54,668 bases of DNA from Gemmatimonadales bacterium (GTDB lineage Bacteria > Gemmatimonadota > Gemmatimonadetes > Palauibacterales > Palauibacteraceae). Below, one piece after another: positions 41,110 to 49,923 of the stretch. The notes beneath the pieces are model-generated. The model saw only the letters and a program-made list of their open reading frames with translations. It made no database searches and had not been told where the DNA came from. How positions within the stretch are numbered: position 1 is the stretch's first letter; each line of letters starts with the position of its first letter. Location of the stretch: NCBI GenBank assembly GCA_009841005.1, contig VXMR01000139.1, positions 1-54,668 on the forward strand, given 5' to 3'. Position numbers and translations under genes: made by a program.

Positions 41110-41868
41110 ATGCGCGAGGAGGCGGGGAAGAAGGTGAAGAAGATGCCATCAACGGACGGTTGGTCGAGAAGGCGGTTTCTGGGGAGCGGCTCGGCGGCCG
41201 CCGCGGTTGCCGCCGTTTGGGGATGTGGGCCCGACGAGGGCATGCCGGTGGGCGGGGGTAGGCCGCCGGCGCCGCTCACCGGGCCTCGTCGCTTGCTCGC
41301 GGAGCCGGGGCCGATGCTCCCGCCCGTTCCCGCGATCCTGCTCACCGTGAACGGCCGGCCCGGGGACCCGGACGAGATCTCGGTGCTGTGGACGTTCGTC
41401 CTGAGCGGCGACCCGCCCCAGATCGGCGTGAGCGCGGCCTTCGAGCACCAGGCGAGGGAACTCCTGGAGATGCACGACGAGTTCGTGCTGAACGTCCCGC
41501 TCGCATCGATGGTCGAGGCGTTCGATACCGTCGACATGAACTCCGGGCGCGTGGCCGACAAGTTCGAGCTCTCGGGTCTGACGCGCGGCACGGCGACCGT
41601 CGTCGATGCGCCCACGGTGGAGGAGTCCCCCATCCATTGCGAGTGCCGGATCTTCGACTCCCTCGAGGTCCCGCCGGAGCGGAAGATCTTCCTCGCGGAG
41701 GTCGTGGCGACGACCGCCATCGAGGGCGCGGTCGACGACGCCGGGCGCCTGATCGTGCCCGCCGTGGACTTCTTCGGGATGACCGCCGGGAGCGGCGAGC
41801 ACTACACGATGGGCCGCCGGGTCGGCAACATCGGGATGACGGTCAGCCGAACCGACATCAAGTACTGA
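41110..41868 (+). CDS. Flavin reductase-like FMN-binding protein, Tat/lipoprotein-type export signal
   Basis: A 252-residue protein with a split-barrel flavin reductase domain (ILLTVNGRPGDPDEISVLWT, ISAAFEHQ-type strands, ELLEMHDEFVLNVPLASM and DKFELSGLTRG). The N-terminus WSRRRFLGSGSAAAAVAAVWG then Cys is a Tat signal with a lipobox-like end. Such domains bind FMN and reduce it with NAD(P)H, or modify flavin-bound substrates; export is unusual as NAD(P)H is absent outside, so an electron-transfer or FMN-binding role may be more likely. It begins 22 bp after the sterol reductase stop on the same strand. Confidence 0.78.
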   Translation: MREEAGKKVKKMPSTDGWSRRRFLGSGSAAAAVAAVWGCGPDEGMPVGGGRPPAPLTGPRRLLAEPGPMLPPVPAILLTVNGRPGDPDEISVLWTFVLSGDPPQIGVSAAFEHQARELLEMHDEFVLNVPLASMVEAFDTVDMNSGRVADKFELSGLTRGTATVVDAPTVEESPIHCECRIFDSLEVPPERKIFLAEVVATTAIEGAVDDAGRLIVPAVDFFGMTAGSGEHYTMGRRVGNIGMTVSRTDIKY

Positions 41869-41877
41869 CGGGTCACC

Positions 41878-42423
41878 TCAGGGTTCGTCCCCCTCCCACT
41901 CTTCCCTTAGGAGTCCGTAGTACACGTCGTCGACCCGTTCCTCCCGCAGCGTCCGGTGGCTGCGCAACACCCCCTCGCGGGTCATGCCCAGCTTCTCCAT
42001 CACCCTCAGAGACTGGGCGTTTCGCGCATCGGCGTACGCGTACACCTTCGCGAGCCCGCGCTCGCGGAACGCCCAAGCGACGACGGCGCGGGCCGCCTCG
42101 GCCACCAGGCCGCTGCCCCAGTGCTCCTTCGCGAGCGAGTAGCCCAGGGCTCCCGTCGCATATTCGTCATCGATCTCGATTCCGACTCCGCCGACGACCT
42201 TCCCTTCCAGGACCATCGCCCAGGCCGGCCACAGGTCCCGCGACGTGCGGATCCGGTCCTCCACGAACTCCACCGCGTGTTCCCTGAGGTAGGGCGTGGG
42301 CGTCGTCAGATAGCGGCCCCACTCCGGGTCGCGGGCGAACTCGAATATGTCGTCCACGTCCTCCGGACGGTGCGGCCGGAGCAGCAACCGCTCCGTCCTC
42401 ATCTCGAACTCCCGTGTCTCCAT
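41878..42423 (-). CDS. GNAT family N-acetyltransferase (RimJ/RimL-like)
   Basis: A 181-residue acetyltransferase. It begins with MRTERLLLRPHRPEDVDDIF, shows the acetyl-CoA-binding strand YSLAKEHWGSGLVAEAARAV (Q/RxxGxG/A-like) and ends NAQSLRVMEKLGMTREGVLR, the classical RimJ/RimL set for N-terminal or amino-group acetylation. The target is not predictable. It converges on the flavin reductase-like gene and is followed at 42424-42535 by a 112-bp gap in which nothing is recognised. Confidence 0.9.
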   Translation of the reverse strand: METREFEMRTERLLLRPHRPEDVDDIFEFARDPEWGRYLTTPTPYLREHAVEFVEDRIRTSRDLWPAWAMVLEGKVVGGVGIEIDDEYATGALGYSLAKEHWGSGLVAEAARAVVAWAFRERGLAKVYAYADARNAQSLRVMEKLGMTREGVLRSHRTLREERVDDVYYGLLREEWEGDEP

Positions 42424-42535
42424 CGTTCAGCCTGTTCGCCGTCCCCGCTCGGGCAGTGTGATGTTGATTCGTTTCGTCTTGCTCGAAAGTTTCGAGATGT
42501 CGAAGTCGTTTCTTCATTCAAGGATCTCGGTGCTC

Positions 42536-43810
42536 TCAGTATCCGAGCAGTTCCGGCAGGAAGAGGACGACGCCGGGCAGGCACGCGAGGGCGACCGTGA
42601 GCGCGAGCATGAGCGCAAGGTAGGGCCAGAGCGGACGCGCGACCTCCGCCGGGTCCACGCCTCCCACCGAGCAGGCCACGAGCAGGCTCACCCCCACTGG
42701 CGGCAGGAACACGGAGATCCCCTGGGTCGCCACGATGACGGCGCCGTAGTGCACGGGGTCGATCCCGAGTTGCGTAGCGAGCGGTAGCAGGATCGGCGTC
42801 AGCAGGACGACCGCGGGCACGCCCTCGAGGATGGCGCCGAAGGGAAGGAAGACGAGGATCGTGAGGAGCATGAAACCGATCTGGCCGCCGCCGAGTCCGA
42901 CGACTGTTGACGCCACCGTCTGGGGGAGCTGCAGGACGGCGAGGACCCAGCCCAGGAGGTGCGCGGCGCCGACGACGAACAGCACCATCCCGGACACCAC
43001 GGCGGTCTGGACGACCTTGCCCCAAAGCTCCGCGAGCGTGAGGGACCGGTACACGAAAGCCGCCAGGAGCAACGCGTAGGCGACGGCGACGGCGGCAGCC
43101 TCCGTGGGGGTGAAGAGTCCGAAGCGGATGCCTCCCAGGATGACGACGATCATGAAGAGCGGAAGCACGGCGTCGAGCGTCGCGCGGCGGAGTTCCGCGA
43201 ACGAAGCGCGCTCCCCGCGCGGCCACCCTTCTCTTCGCGCCTGCCACCCGATCTGCGCCATCAGGCCTGTGGCGATGAGGAGCGCGGGCACAATCGAGGC
43301 GACGAAAAGGGCGCCGATGGAAACGTTTCCGATGACGCCGTAGACGACCATCACGATGGCGGGCGGGATGAGGATGCCCATGCCGCACGCGGCCGAGACG
43401 ATCGCCGTCGCGCGCGCCCGGCCGTACCCGTTCGCCGTCAGTTGGGGCACCATGATGCCGCCGACGGCGGCGGCGTCCGCGGAGGTCGAGCCGGACACGC
43501 CGGAGAAGAACACCTCCGCCATGACGACCACCTGCCCGAGCCCTCCGGGAAGGTGGCCCACGAGCGCGCGGGCCAGCGCCACCAGGCGACGGCTGATCCC
43601 ACCGACATCCATCAGGTAGCCGGCGAGGATGAACAGCGGCACGGCGAGCATGGGGAACGAATCCATCCCCGCGACGATCTGCTGCGGGATGACGACGAGC
43701 GGGAGATCCGCCACGAGGATGGCGATGACGGCCGCAAGCGCGAGCGCGAAGCCGATGGGAACGGCGGCCAGCACCAGGAGGCCGAAGACGCCGAGGAGGA
43801 GTCCGCCCAT
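42536..43810 (-). CDS. TRAP transporter large permease (DctM type)
   Basis: A 424-residue polytopic protein of the DctM family, the ion-coupled subunit of a tripartite ATP-independent periplasmic transporter. Landmarks are FFSGVSGSTSADAAAVGGIM and GILIPPAIVMVVYGVIGNVS, with the sodium-binding repeat later at QGISVFLPPVGVSLLVACSV. The start (43810) overlaps the stop of the small permease gene. It imports organic acids bound by the DctP-type protein. The binding-protein gene lies 1.9 kb upstream on the same strand, beyond an opposite-strand ATPase gene. Confidence 0.92.
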   Translation of the reverse strand: MGGLLLGVFGLLVLAAVPIGFALALAAVIAILVADLPLVVIPQQIVAGMDSFPMLAVPLFILAGYLMDVGGISRRLVALARALVGHLPGGLGQVVVMAEVFFSGVSGSTSADAAAVGGIMVPQLTANGYGRARATAIVSAACGMGILIPPAIVMVVYGVIGNVSIGALFVASIVPALLIATGLMAQIGWQARREGWPRGERASFAELRRATLDAVLPLFMIVVILGGIRFGLFTPTEAAAVAVAYALLLAAFVYRSLTLAELWGKVVQTAVVSGMVLFVVGAAHLLGWVLAVLQLPQTVASTVVGLGGGQIGFMLLTILVFLPFGAILEGVPAVVLLTPILLPLATQLGIDPVHYGAVIVATQGISVFLPPVGVSLLVACSVGGVDPAEVARPLWPYLALMLALTVALACLPGVVLFLPELLGY

Positions 43811-44334
43811 CAGCCGACCTCCCCGGTCGACGCCGGTTGCTGCGGCGAGGGTGGGGCGGACGTCCCCCCGCCCTCGCCTGCTCCTCCGGCAAGCAGGTGG
43901 ATCGCCATCAGCACGCCGGAAACCGGCGCCGCCGCATACACGAGCGCGACGGGCAGGTTCAGGGCGGCGGAGCGCTCTCCCATGGTGAGGTCCATGAGGG
44001 CGATGCCCGTACCGATGAGGACGAATGCGAACAGCAGCACGACCGCCGCCGCGGACGTCTCCACCGCCTTCCTCGCGCGCGGCGGCAGCCGTTCGGTGAC
44101 CTGGTCGAAACGGAAGTGGGTTCGCCGCGCCACCGCCAGCGAGGCCCCGAGCAGCGAGAGCCAGATGAAGCAGAAGCGCGACACCTCCTCGCTCCACGGA
44201 TTCGGCCAGGCGAAGAGGTAGCGCATCAGGACCTGCAGGAGCACCACGTCGCAGACCGCAATCAGCAGGACGCCAACGGCGTACGTCTCGAGCGTGACCA
44301 GCACCCGGTTGAGCGCCCGCAGCTTCCGCTTCAT
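43810..44334 (-). CDS. TRAP transporter small permease (DctQ type)
   Basis: A 174-residue membrane protein with four hydrophobic helices. The key block is VVLLQVLMRYLFAWPNPWSE followed by EVSRFCFIWLSLLGASLAVA, typical of DctQ. It joins the large permease and is needed for the complex. The start at 44334 (MKRKLRALNRVLVTLE) has a GGAAGGGGG region upstream; a longer frame exists but adds residues with no family similarity. Its stop and the DctM start overlap. It ends in a Gly/Ser/Pro-rich tail. Confidence 0.9.
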   Translation of the reverse strand: MKRKLRALNRVLVTLETYAVGVLLIAVCDVVLLQVLMRYLFAWPNPWSEEVSRFCFIWLSLLGASLAVARRTHFRFDQVTERLPPRARKAVETSAAAVVLLFAFVLIGTGIALMDLTMGERSAALNLPVALVYAAAPVSGVLMAIHLLAGGAGEGGGTSAPPSPQQPASTGEVG

Positions 44335-44424
44335 TCTCTTGCCGCCCCCTTCCGGGCCAACGGCGCCTCCGTTGCCGGACGTCGAGCCGCCCGCTCGACG
44401 GGTCACGGAAGACGTGCCGGCTAC

Positions 44425-44448
44425 ACTACCTGCGATACTACCTGCGAT
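44425..44448 (-). repeat. Perfect 12-bp tandem repeat upstream of dctQ
   Basis: ACTACCTGCGAT is repeated exactly at 44425-44436 and 44437-44448, about 91 bases before the dctQ start on the minus strand. Its inner octamer CTACCTGC recurs at 45717-45724, at the end of the dctP gene. It could be a regulator site or part of a duplicated insertion target. Confidence 0.55.
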
Positions 44449-44535
44449 CCGGGCGGATGCGTAACCCCCCGGCGACCGGGCAGCGCTCTGACAATATGCA
44501 TTGCTACTGCAAATTATCATGATAGATTGAAGCGT

Positions 44536-45690
44536 ATGTTCGAACGATCACTGATTCTGCCGAGCGCCGGCACGGAGACATTCTTCCTGTGGGGCCCGCG
44601 ACAGGCCGGCAAGAGTACCCTCCTGCGGCAGCGCTATCCGGACGGCCGCTGGGTCGACCTGCTGAAGAGCGACGAGTTCCGCCGCTACCTGACGAACCCG
44701 GAGTTCCTGCGCCAGGAAATCGAAGCGGAGGGGGCTCACCGGAACCGTCAGATCGTCATCGATGAAATCCAGAAGGTGCCCGCGCTCCTGGACGAGGTCC
44801 ACTGGCTCATGGAGAACCGGGGCGTCAGCTTCGCGCTGTGCGGATCGAGCGCGACCAAGGTGAAGCGGGGCGCCGCCAATCTCCTCGGGGGGCGGGCCAT
44901 CCGCTACGAGTTGCTCGGGATCACCGCGGCCGAGCTCGGTGAAGACTTCGACCTGACCCGCTTGCTCAACACGGGCTACCTCCCCCGTATCTACGGGGCC
45001 CCCCGCCCCGTTCGCCTCCTGGACGCCTACATCAACGACTACCTCGTCCAGGAGGTCGCCGCGGAGGGAGTGGTCCGGCAACTCCCGGCCTTCTCACGCT
45101 TTCTGGACGCGGCTTCGTTGAGCGACGGAGAGATCGTCAACCTGTCGAACGTCGCCGCCGAGTGCGGCGTCGCGCTGCGGACGGTGAAGAATTACTTCCA
45201 GGTTCTGGTGGACATGCTTCTGGCTCGCTGGGTCCCGTCCTATCGCGCGCGCCCCAAGCGTCGGGTCATCCAGGCGCCGAAGTTCTATTTCGCGGATGTG
45301 GGGCTCGTGAACCGACTTGCGCGGCGTGGTTCCCTGGCGCCCGGCTCCGAGTTGTACGGAAAGGCCTTCGAGAACTGGGTGTGCCACGAACTGTCCGCCT
45401 GGCTCAGCTACCGGGAATTCGACGGTGAGCTCTCATACTGGCGGCTCGCGGGCGGGACCGAAGTGGACTTCGTGGTTGGCGACATGCAGCTGGCGGTCGA
45501 GGCCAAGGCGAGCCCGAATATCGGCCCGCGCCATCTCCGGGGACTCCGCAGCGTCGTCCAGGATCATCCCTCGATCGGGCACCGAGTCATCGTTTGTCTG
45601 GAAGCTCGCGCCCGGCGGACATCCGATGGTATCGAAATCCTGCCCGCCGAAGAGTTCACCCGGCGACTCTGGCAGAACCTTCTGATCTGA
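44536..45690 (+). CDS. AAA-type ATPase with DUF4143 domain
   Basis: A 384-residue ATPase. Walker A is FLWGPRQAGKSTLLRQRYP, Walker B IVIDEIQKVPALLDEVHWLM and sensor FALCGSSATKVKRG, the classic order for DUF4143-type ATPases. The C-terminal part includes a winged helix (LSNVAAECGVALRTVKNYFQ) and an endonuclease-like core (GGTEVDFVVGDMQLAVEAKA). Its role is unknown. It is encoded antiparallel between the dctP and dctQ genes, and its start is preceded by an AT-rich stretch (44491-44531), both suggestive of later insertion. The two DUF4143 proteins in the window are only distantly alike. Confidence 0.9.
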   Translation: MFERSLILPSAGTETFFLWGPRQAGKSTLLRQRYPDGRWVDLLKSDEFRRYLTNPEFLRQEIEAEGAHRNRQIVIDEIQKVPALLDEVHWLMENRGVSFALCGSSATKVKRGAANLLGGRAIRYELLGITAAELGEDFDLTRLLNTGYLPRIYGAPRPVRLLDAYINDYLVQEVAAEGVVRQLPAFSRFLDAASLSDGEIVNLSNVAAECGVALRTVKNYFQVLVDMLLARWVPSYRARPKRRVIQAPKFYFADVGLVNRLARRGSLAPGSELYGKAFENWVCHELSAWLSYREFDGELSYWRLAGGTEVDFVVGDMQLAVEAKASPNIGPRHLRGLRSVVQDHPSIGHRVIVCLEARARRTSDGIEILPAEEFTRRLWQNLLI

Positions 45691-45692
45691 CA

Positions 45693-45709
45693 CGCCGCTG
45701 ATCGCGGCG
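45693..45709. terminator. Hairpin between the converging ATPase and dctP genes
   Basis: CGCCGC (45693-45698) and GCGGCG (45704-45709) form a 6-bp stem with a 5-base loop in the 26-bp gap between convergent genes. It could act as a bidirectional terminator. No T-tract follows on either strand. Confidence 0.4.
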
Positions 45710-45716
45710 GGGAAAC

Positions 45717-46844
45717 CTACCTGCCTTCGGAAGCCGCGCGCTCGGCCTCCGCCACCAGCCTTGCGATCAGCGCTTCGCCGTCCGGCAGCCGGTTCGCCAG
45801 TGCATCCCGGACGTTCCGACTGACGGCCGCGGCGAACGGCGCCGGATCCGGGCGCGAGATCTCCACGCCGGCCTCGCGCATCTCCTCGATGGCTTCCGCC
45901 TCCATTCGGCGGGCGACTTCGCTCTGGTAGGCGAGCGCCTCGGCCGCGGAGCGGTCCACCGTCTCCCGTATTTCGGCGGGAAGCCCCCGGTAGAACGGCT
46001 CGTTCACGAGAAGTGTGATGGGGTTGTAGGTGATGGACGTGAAGCTGTAGAACTTCGCCACCTCGTGGAGCCGGCTGCTCACGAAGCCGACCGCGTTCGC
46101 CTCGCCGCCGTCGATCACGCCCTGCTGGAGCGCGGAGTAGACCTCGCCGTAGTTCATCGGCGTCGCCTGGACGCCGAGCGCGGAATAGGCCGCCAGGTAG
46201 GTCGCGTTCTGGAGGACGCGGAGCTTGAGGCCGGCGAGATCCCCGGGCGTCTCGACGGGCCGCCGCCGGTTGTAGACGTGACGGAACCCGTAATCGAGGA
46301 ATCCGAGCGAGCGTACGCCGGTGCGCTCCAGAAGCAGGTCGCGCCACCAGTCTCCCGCCGGGCCGTTCATCGCCGCGAGCCCCTGGTCCCGGGTTTCGAA
46401 CAGAAAGGGAAGATCGAAAACCTGCGTCTCGGGCACCCAGCCCGAGAGCACCGGGGTGCCCGTGATGGCCATGTGCACCGCGCCGACCTGGATCTGCTCG
46501 AACGCCACGCGCTCGCCCCCGAGCTGTCCCGACGGATAGATGACGACCCTGAACCGTCCGTCCGTGCGCTCGAACGTGAGATCCCGGAACCGCTCCGCCA
46601 TGAGGTGAAACTCGGATCCCGTCGACAGCACGTGGGAGAAGCGAACCTCCCATATGCGCGCGTCGGCCGACGGGCCGGATTCACCGCTGCCGGGATTGCC
46701 GCACGCCCCCGTCAGGAGCGCCGCCGCTACGGCCGGCAGCAGGCCGGGCGGAACCCACGCTACCCGCTCGCGCCGGTCCCGGCCGCGGCACGGCGCGGTG
46801 CCGCCTCCGCGTTCAGTCGCGAATGAGTGGGACACCTTCCACAA
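45717..46844 (-). CDS. TRAP transporter solute-binding protein (DctP type), lipoprotein
   Basis: A 375-residue periplasmic binding protein of the DctP family. It begins after a lipoprotein-like signal (LLPAVAAALLTGAC, lipobox LTGAC). Landmarks are FSHVLSTGSEFHLMAERFRD, VVIYPSGQLGGERVAFEQIQ and AAYSALGVQATPMNYGEVYS. An Arg in the GLKLRVLQNATY block is the usual carboxylate-binding position, so the ligand is probably an organic acid. The start is TTG 46844, overlapping the upstream SRPBCC gene by 32 bases; GTG 46835 is possible. It would be co-transcribed with the upstream SDR and SRPBCC genes. Confidence 0.9.
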   Translation of the reverse strand: MWKVSHSFATERGGGTAPCRGRDRRERVAWVPPGLLPAVAAALLTGACGNPGSGESGPSADARIWEVRFSHVLSTGSEFHLMAERFRDLTFERTDGRFRVVIYPSGQLGGERVAFEQIQVGAVHMAITGTPVLSGWVPETQVFDLPFLFETRDQGLAAMNGPAGDWWRDLLLERTGVRSLGFLDYGFRHVYNRRRPVETPGDLAGLKLRVLQNATYLAAYSALGVQATPMNYGEVYSALQQGVIDGGEANAVGFVSSRLHEVAKFYSFTSITYNPITLLVNEPFYRGLPAEIRETVDRSAAEALAYQSEVARRMEAEAIEEMREAGVEISRPDPAPFAAAVSRNVRDALANRLPDGEALIARLVAEAERAASEGR

Positions 46845-47295
46845 CGTGTCGCTGGATCGCCTCGGCCCAATGCGCCATGAAATCCTCGAAGTCCTCGCCG
46901 AACGCTCGTACGAAACCGTCCGCTCCGGATGACAGTGACGTCATGCGGTACTTCACGGACGCCCGGCTTCGGCTCTCACCGTCGGGGGTCACCTGAACGT
47001 CCACCATCGCCGTGTGGTGGTCCGGAATCACATACACGTACGACGCGCCGCCGGCCGCGGGCTCGTGTCGCGTCTGGACCCACGTCGCGGTCCCCGCGCC
47101 TTCCTTCATGGTCTGAAACACCAGGCCTTCTCCGGCATGGGGGTCGCCGGGATGCAGGTAGCGAGGATCCCACCCGGCCACCCACCGTCGCTCGCCCTCG
47201 GCGGTGAACAGCGGGAACGCCTCCGCAAACGGTAGCGCCATCGCGACGACGCCGGTCCTCTCGACATGGATGCGGTCTTCAGTATCGGTCGCCAT
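46813..47295 (-). CDS. SRPBCC-fold protein
   Basis: A 160-residue START/SRPBCC-like protein. The pattern MALPFAEAFPLFTAEGERRW with GWDPRYLHPG and the C-terminal helix AFGEDFEDFMAHWAEAIQRH fit the family, whose members hold a hydrophobic ligand in a pocket. It lies between the SDR and DctP genes on one strand, 9 bp after the SDR stop. ATG 47295 is chosen (in-frame GTG 47301 is an alternative). Role in the TRAP-coupled pathway is unknown. Confidence 0.75.
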   Translation of the reverse strand: MATDTEDRIHVERTGVVAMALPFAEAFPLFTAEGERRWVAGWDPRYLHPGDPHAGEGLVFQTMKEGAGTATWVQTRHEPAAGGASYVYVIPDHHTAMVDVQVTPDGESRSRASVKYRMTSLSSGADGFVRAFGEDFEDFMAHWAEAIQRHVVEGVPLIRD

Positions 47296-47304
47296 GGCCA
47301 CGTC

Positions 47305-48069
47305 CTATGCGCCCCAGATCGTCTGGCCGGCGTCGATGAACAGGCTGGCGCCCGTGACGAGTCGCGCCTCCTCGTTCGAGGCGAGGTACACGACGGCCCC
47401 CACCACGTCGTCGGGCGCACCGATCTTCCCGAGCGGGATACGGGCGAGGCGCCGCTGGCGGAAGTCGGCTTGCGCGATGTCGGCGCGGTTCAGGTCGGTT
47501 TCGATCAGGCCCGGCGCGATGGCGTTCACGCGGATCCCGTGGGGCGCGAGTTCGAGCGCCATCTGCTTCGTGAGCATCTCGACCCCCGCCTTCGACACGC
47601 AGTAGTGCGTGAGGTTCGGCGCGGCCACCGCCTGCCCCGCGGACGACACGTTGACGATCGCCCCCGCCGTCCCGTCTTCGGCCATGCCGCGCGCGACCGC
47701 CTGCCCCACCAGGAAGTACCCCTTCAGGTTGACGCCCTGGATGGCATCCCACTCCTCCTCGTCGATCTCGAGGAAGGGTGTCCGCAGCAGGATCCCGGCA
47801 TTGTTCACGAGGATGTCGATGCCGCCCAGAAAGTCGTGCGCATCCCCGACGAAGCGCTCGACGTCGGAACGGGAATCGGTCGATCCCCGTACCGCGACCG
47901 CGCGCCGCCCCAGCGCCTCGATCTCACGGACAGCGCTCTCGGCATCCTCCCGGCTCCGCCGGTAGTTGACCGCCACGTCCGCCCCCTCGCGGGCCAGCCC
48001 GAGGGCGATCGCCCGACCGATGCTCCGCGAGCCGCCGGTAACCAGAGCACGCTTGCCGTCAAGACGCAT
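47305..48069 (-). CDS. SDR family NAD(P)-dependent oxidoreductase (FabG-like)
   Basis: A 254-residue classical short-chain dehydrogenase. The cofactor motif is ALVTGGSRSIGRAIALGLAR, followed by ILVNNAG, the catalytic Ser and Tyr-x-x-x-Lys in NVSSAGQ and HYCVSKAGVEML, and IRVNAIAPGLIETDL. The substrate is not predictable. It is the first gene of the minus-strand set SDR-SRPBCC-dctP, so it may process the imported organic acid. ATG 48069 is used; a longer upstream frame has no family similarity. Confidence 0.92.
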   Translation of the reverse strand: MRLDGKRALVTGGSRSIGRAIALGLAREGADVAVNYRRSREDAESAVREIEALGRRAVAVRGSTDSRSDVERFVGDAHDFLGGIDILVNNAGILLRTPFLEIDEEEWDAIQGVNLKGYFLVGQAVARGMAEDGTAGAIVNVSSAGQAVAAPNLTHYCVSKAGVEMLTKQMALELAPHGIRVNAIAPGLIETDLNRADIAQADFRQRRLARIPLGKIGAPDDVVGAVVYLASNEEARLVTGASLFIDAGQTIWGA

Positions 48070-48194
48070 GGGGAGATCGGGGTTCGAGGCCAGTGAGGTG
48101 CCGAACTCACATAGTCCGGGCGCGGCCAGGGATTCGCAACGCGCCTGGGCTCCCCTACCTTCGAGGAGGTTCCATTCTTCTCGGGGAGCGATCC

Positions 48195-49811
48195 ATGAAG
48201 CCCACGGTTCGTCTCGAACTCGCCTGCTCGCTGGCATTCCTTCTCAGCCTCACCGCTGCGGTGACACCGGGGGCGACCCAGCACCTGGCGGCGCAGTCCT
48301 TCCCGTCCGACGATCCCGTCATCCGGGCCATCTGGGAGGAGGGGGTCGAGCGCTCTCAGGTCTACGAACTCGGCCAGGTGATGATGGACTCCATCGGACC
48401 GCGCCTCACCGGCTCGCCCGCCATGTCCGGCGCCAACGACTGGGCGCTGGCGAAGTACGCGGAGTGGGGCATCGACGCCTATAAGGAGCAGTACGGCACG
48501 TGGCGGGGATGGGAGCGGGGGATCAACCACATCGATCTCGTCGAGCCGCGGGTGCGGTCGCTTGAGGGCATGGCGGCCGCGTGGAGTCCGGCCACGGACG
48601 GGCCTGTCGAGGCGGAGGTGGTGATTCTCGCGGACGCGGGCAGCCCCGGAGCCTTCCAGGCGTCGCTGTCGGAGGTGCGCGGCAAGTTCGTGCTCATCTC
48701 GCGCCCGGAGCCGAGTTGCCGCCCGCAGGAGAACCTGGAGCAGTTCGCCCGCCCCGAGACGACGGCCCGCATGACGGCGGAGCGCGAGCGCGCCATCGCG
48801 GAGTGGGACGAACGCGTGGGGAACACGGGGTTCGATGCGCGCTCGCTGCCGGAAGTGCTGCACGTAGCGGAACCGGCGGGGATTATCCGCTCGCAGTGGT
48901 CCGAAGGCTGGGGCGTCACCAAGATCTTCGGCACCCGCGCCCTGCGGGCCCCGGTCCTGGACCTGAGCTGCGAGGCGTACGGGCTCCTGTACCGGCTGGC
49001 CGAGAACGATCAGGGGCCCGTGCTGCGCGTCGACGCACAGGCCCGTTTCCTGGGAGAAGTGCCGGTCTCCAACGCCTTCGCCGTGATCCCCGGCACCGCC
49101 GAACCCGAGGAGTACGTGATCCTCGGAGGCCACTACGACTCGTGGGACGGCTCCGATGGCGCGCTCGACAACGGCACGGGCGCCGTCGCGATCCTGGAAG
49201 CGATGCGCATCCTGAAACACGCGGTGCCGAACCCCCGCCGCACGATCATCGGCGCCCTCTGGAACGGCGAGGAGCAGGGCTTGAACGGGTCACGCGCCTT
49301 CGTCGAAGACCATCCCGAGATCCTCGAGCGCACCCACACCGTGTTCAACGTCGATCACGGGAACGGGCCGGTCACCTTCATTCCCATGCAGGGGTTCGCC
49401 GCAGCCGCAGGACGCTTCGGCGAGTGGCTCGCGAAAATCCCGAGCGAACTCTCCGACCTCGTCGCGCTCGAGGTCCCGGGGATGCCCGAGTCCGGCGGGA
49501 CGGACCACGCATCCTTCCTCTGCGCCGGGGTCCCGGCCTTCAGCTTCCACGTCGGCGCCGGCCGCCACGACATGAACATCGCCGACAACCGCTGGGATAC
49601 GAGCACCTACACCTGGCACACCAACCGGGACAGCTTCGACAAGATCGTCTTCGAAGACCTGCGCGACGACGCCGTGATGACCGCGATGTTCGCCTATCTC
49701 GCCTCGGAGGACCCGGAGCCCATGCCCCGCGACCGGCGCGCCATGCCGGAAGGCACGCAGTGGCCCGACTGCCGCCCCCCGGCCCGCAGTTCAGGCGTGA
49801 GCAACCGCTAG
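48195..49811 (+). CDS. M28 family zinc metallopeptidase, exported
   Basis: A 538-residue protein with a Sec signal peptide (LACSLAFLLSLTAAVTPGAT). The M28 zinc site is complete: His and Asp in GGHYDSWDGSDGALDNGTGA, the catalytic Glu pair in NGEEQGLNGSRAF, Asp in FNVDHGNGP and His in GTDHASFLCAG. A PA-like domain precedes it. The family contains aminopeptidases and carboxypeptidases that act on small peptides. The ATG at 48195 has GGGGAG upstream. It is divergent from the SDR gene, and TACCTT near 48155 could be its -10 element. Confidence 0.92.
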   Translation: MKPTVRLELACSLAFLLSLTAAVTPGATQHLAAQSFPSDDPVIRAIWEEGVERSQVYELGQVMMDSIGPRLTGSPAMSGANDWALAKYAEWGIDAYKEQYGTWRGWERGINHIDLVEPRVRSLEGMAAAWSPATDGPVEAEVVILADAGSPGAFQASLSEVRGKFVLISRPEPSCRPQENLEQFARPETTARMTAERERAIAEWDERVGNTGFDARSLPEVLHVAEPAGIIRSQWSEGWGVTKIFGTRALRAPVLDLSCEAYGLLYRLAENDQGPVLRVDAQARFLGEVPVSNAFAVIPGTAEPEEYVILGGHYDSWDGSDGALDNGTGAVAILEAMRILKHAVPNPRRTIIGALWNGEEQGLNGSRAFVEDHPEILERTHTVFNVDHGNGPVTFIPMQGFAAAAGRFGEWLAKIPSELSDLVALEVPGMPESGGTDHASFLCAGVPAFSFHVGAGRHDMNIADNRWDTSTYTWHTNRDSFDKIVFEDLRDDAVMTAMFAYLASEDPEPMPRDRRAMPEGTQWPDCRPPARSSGVSNR

Positions 49812-49923
49812 CAGGTAAGAAACTCCGCAGCCGCATCGTTCTTAGGGGGCAAGGTCACACGGCTCCAGGTGGCCCGACATCCCCGAGGCTGAGTATGCCC
49901 GCCCCCTGCAGGCGGCGTCCAGA

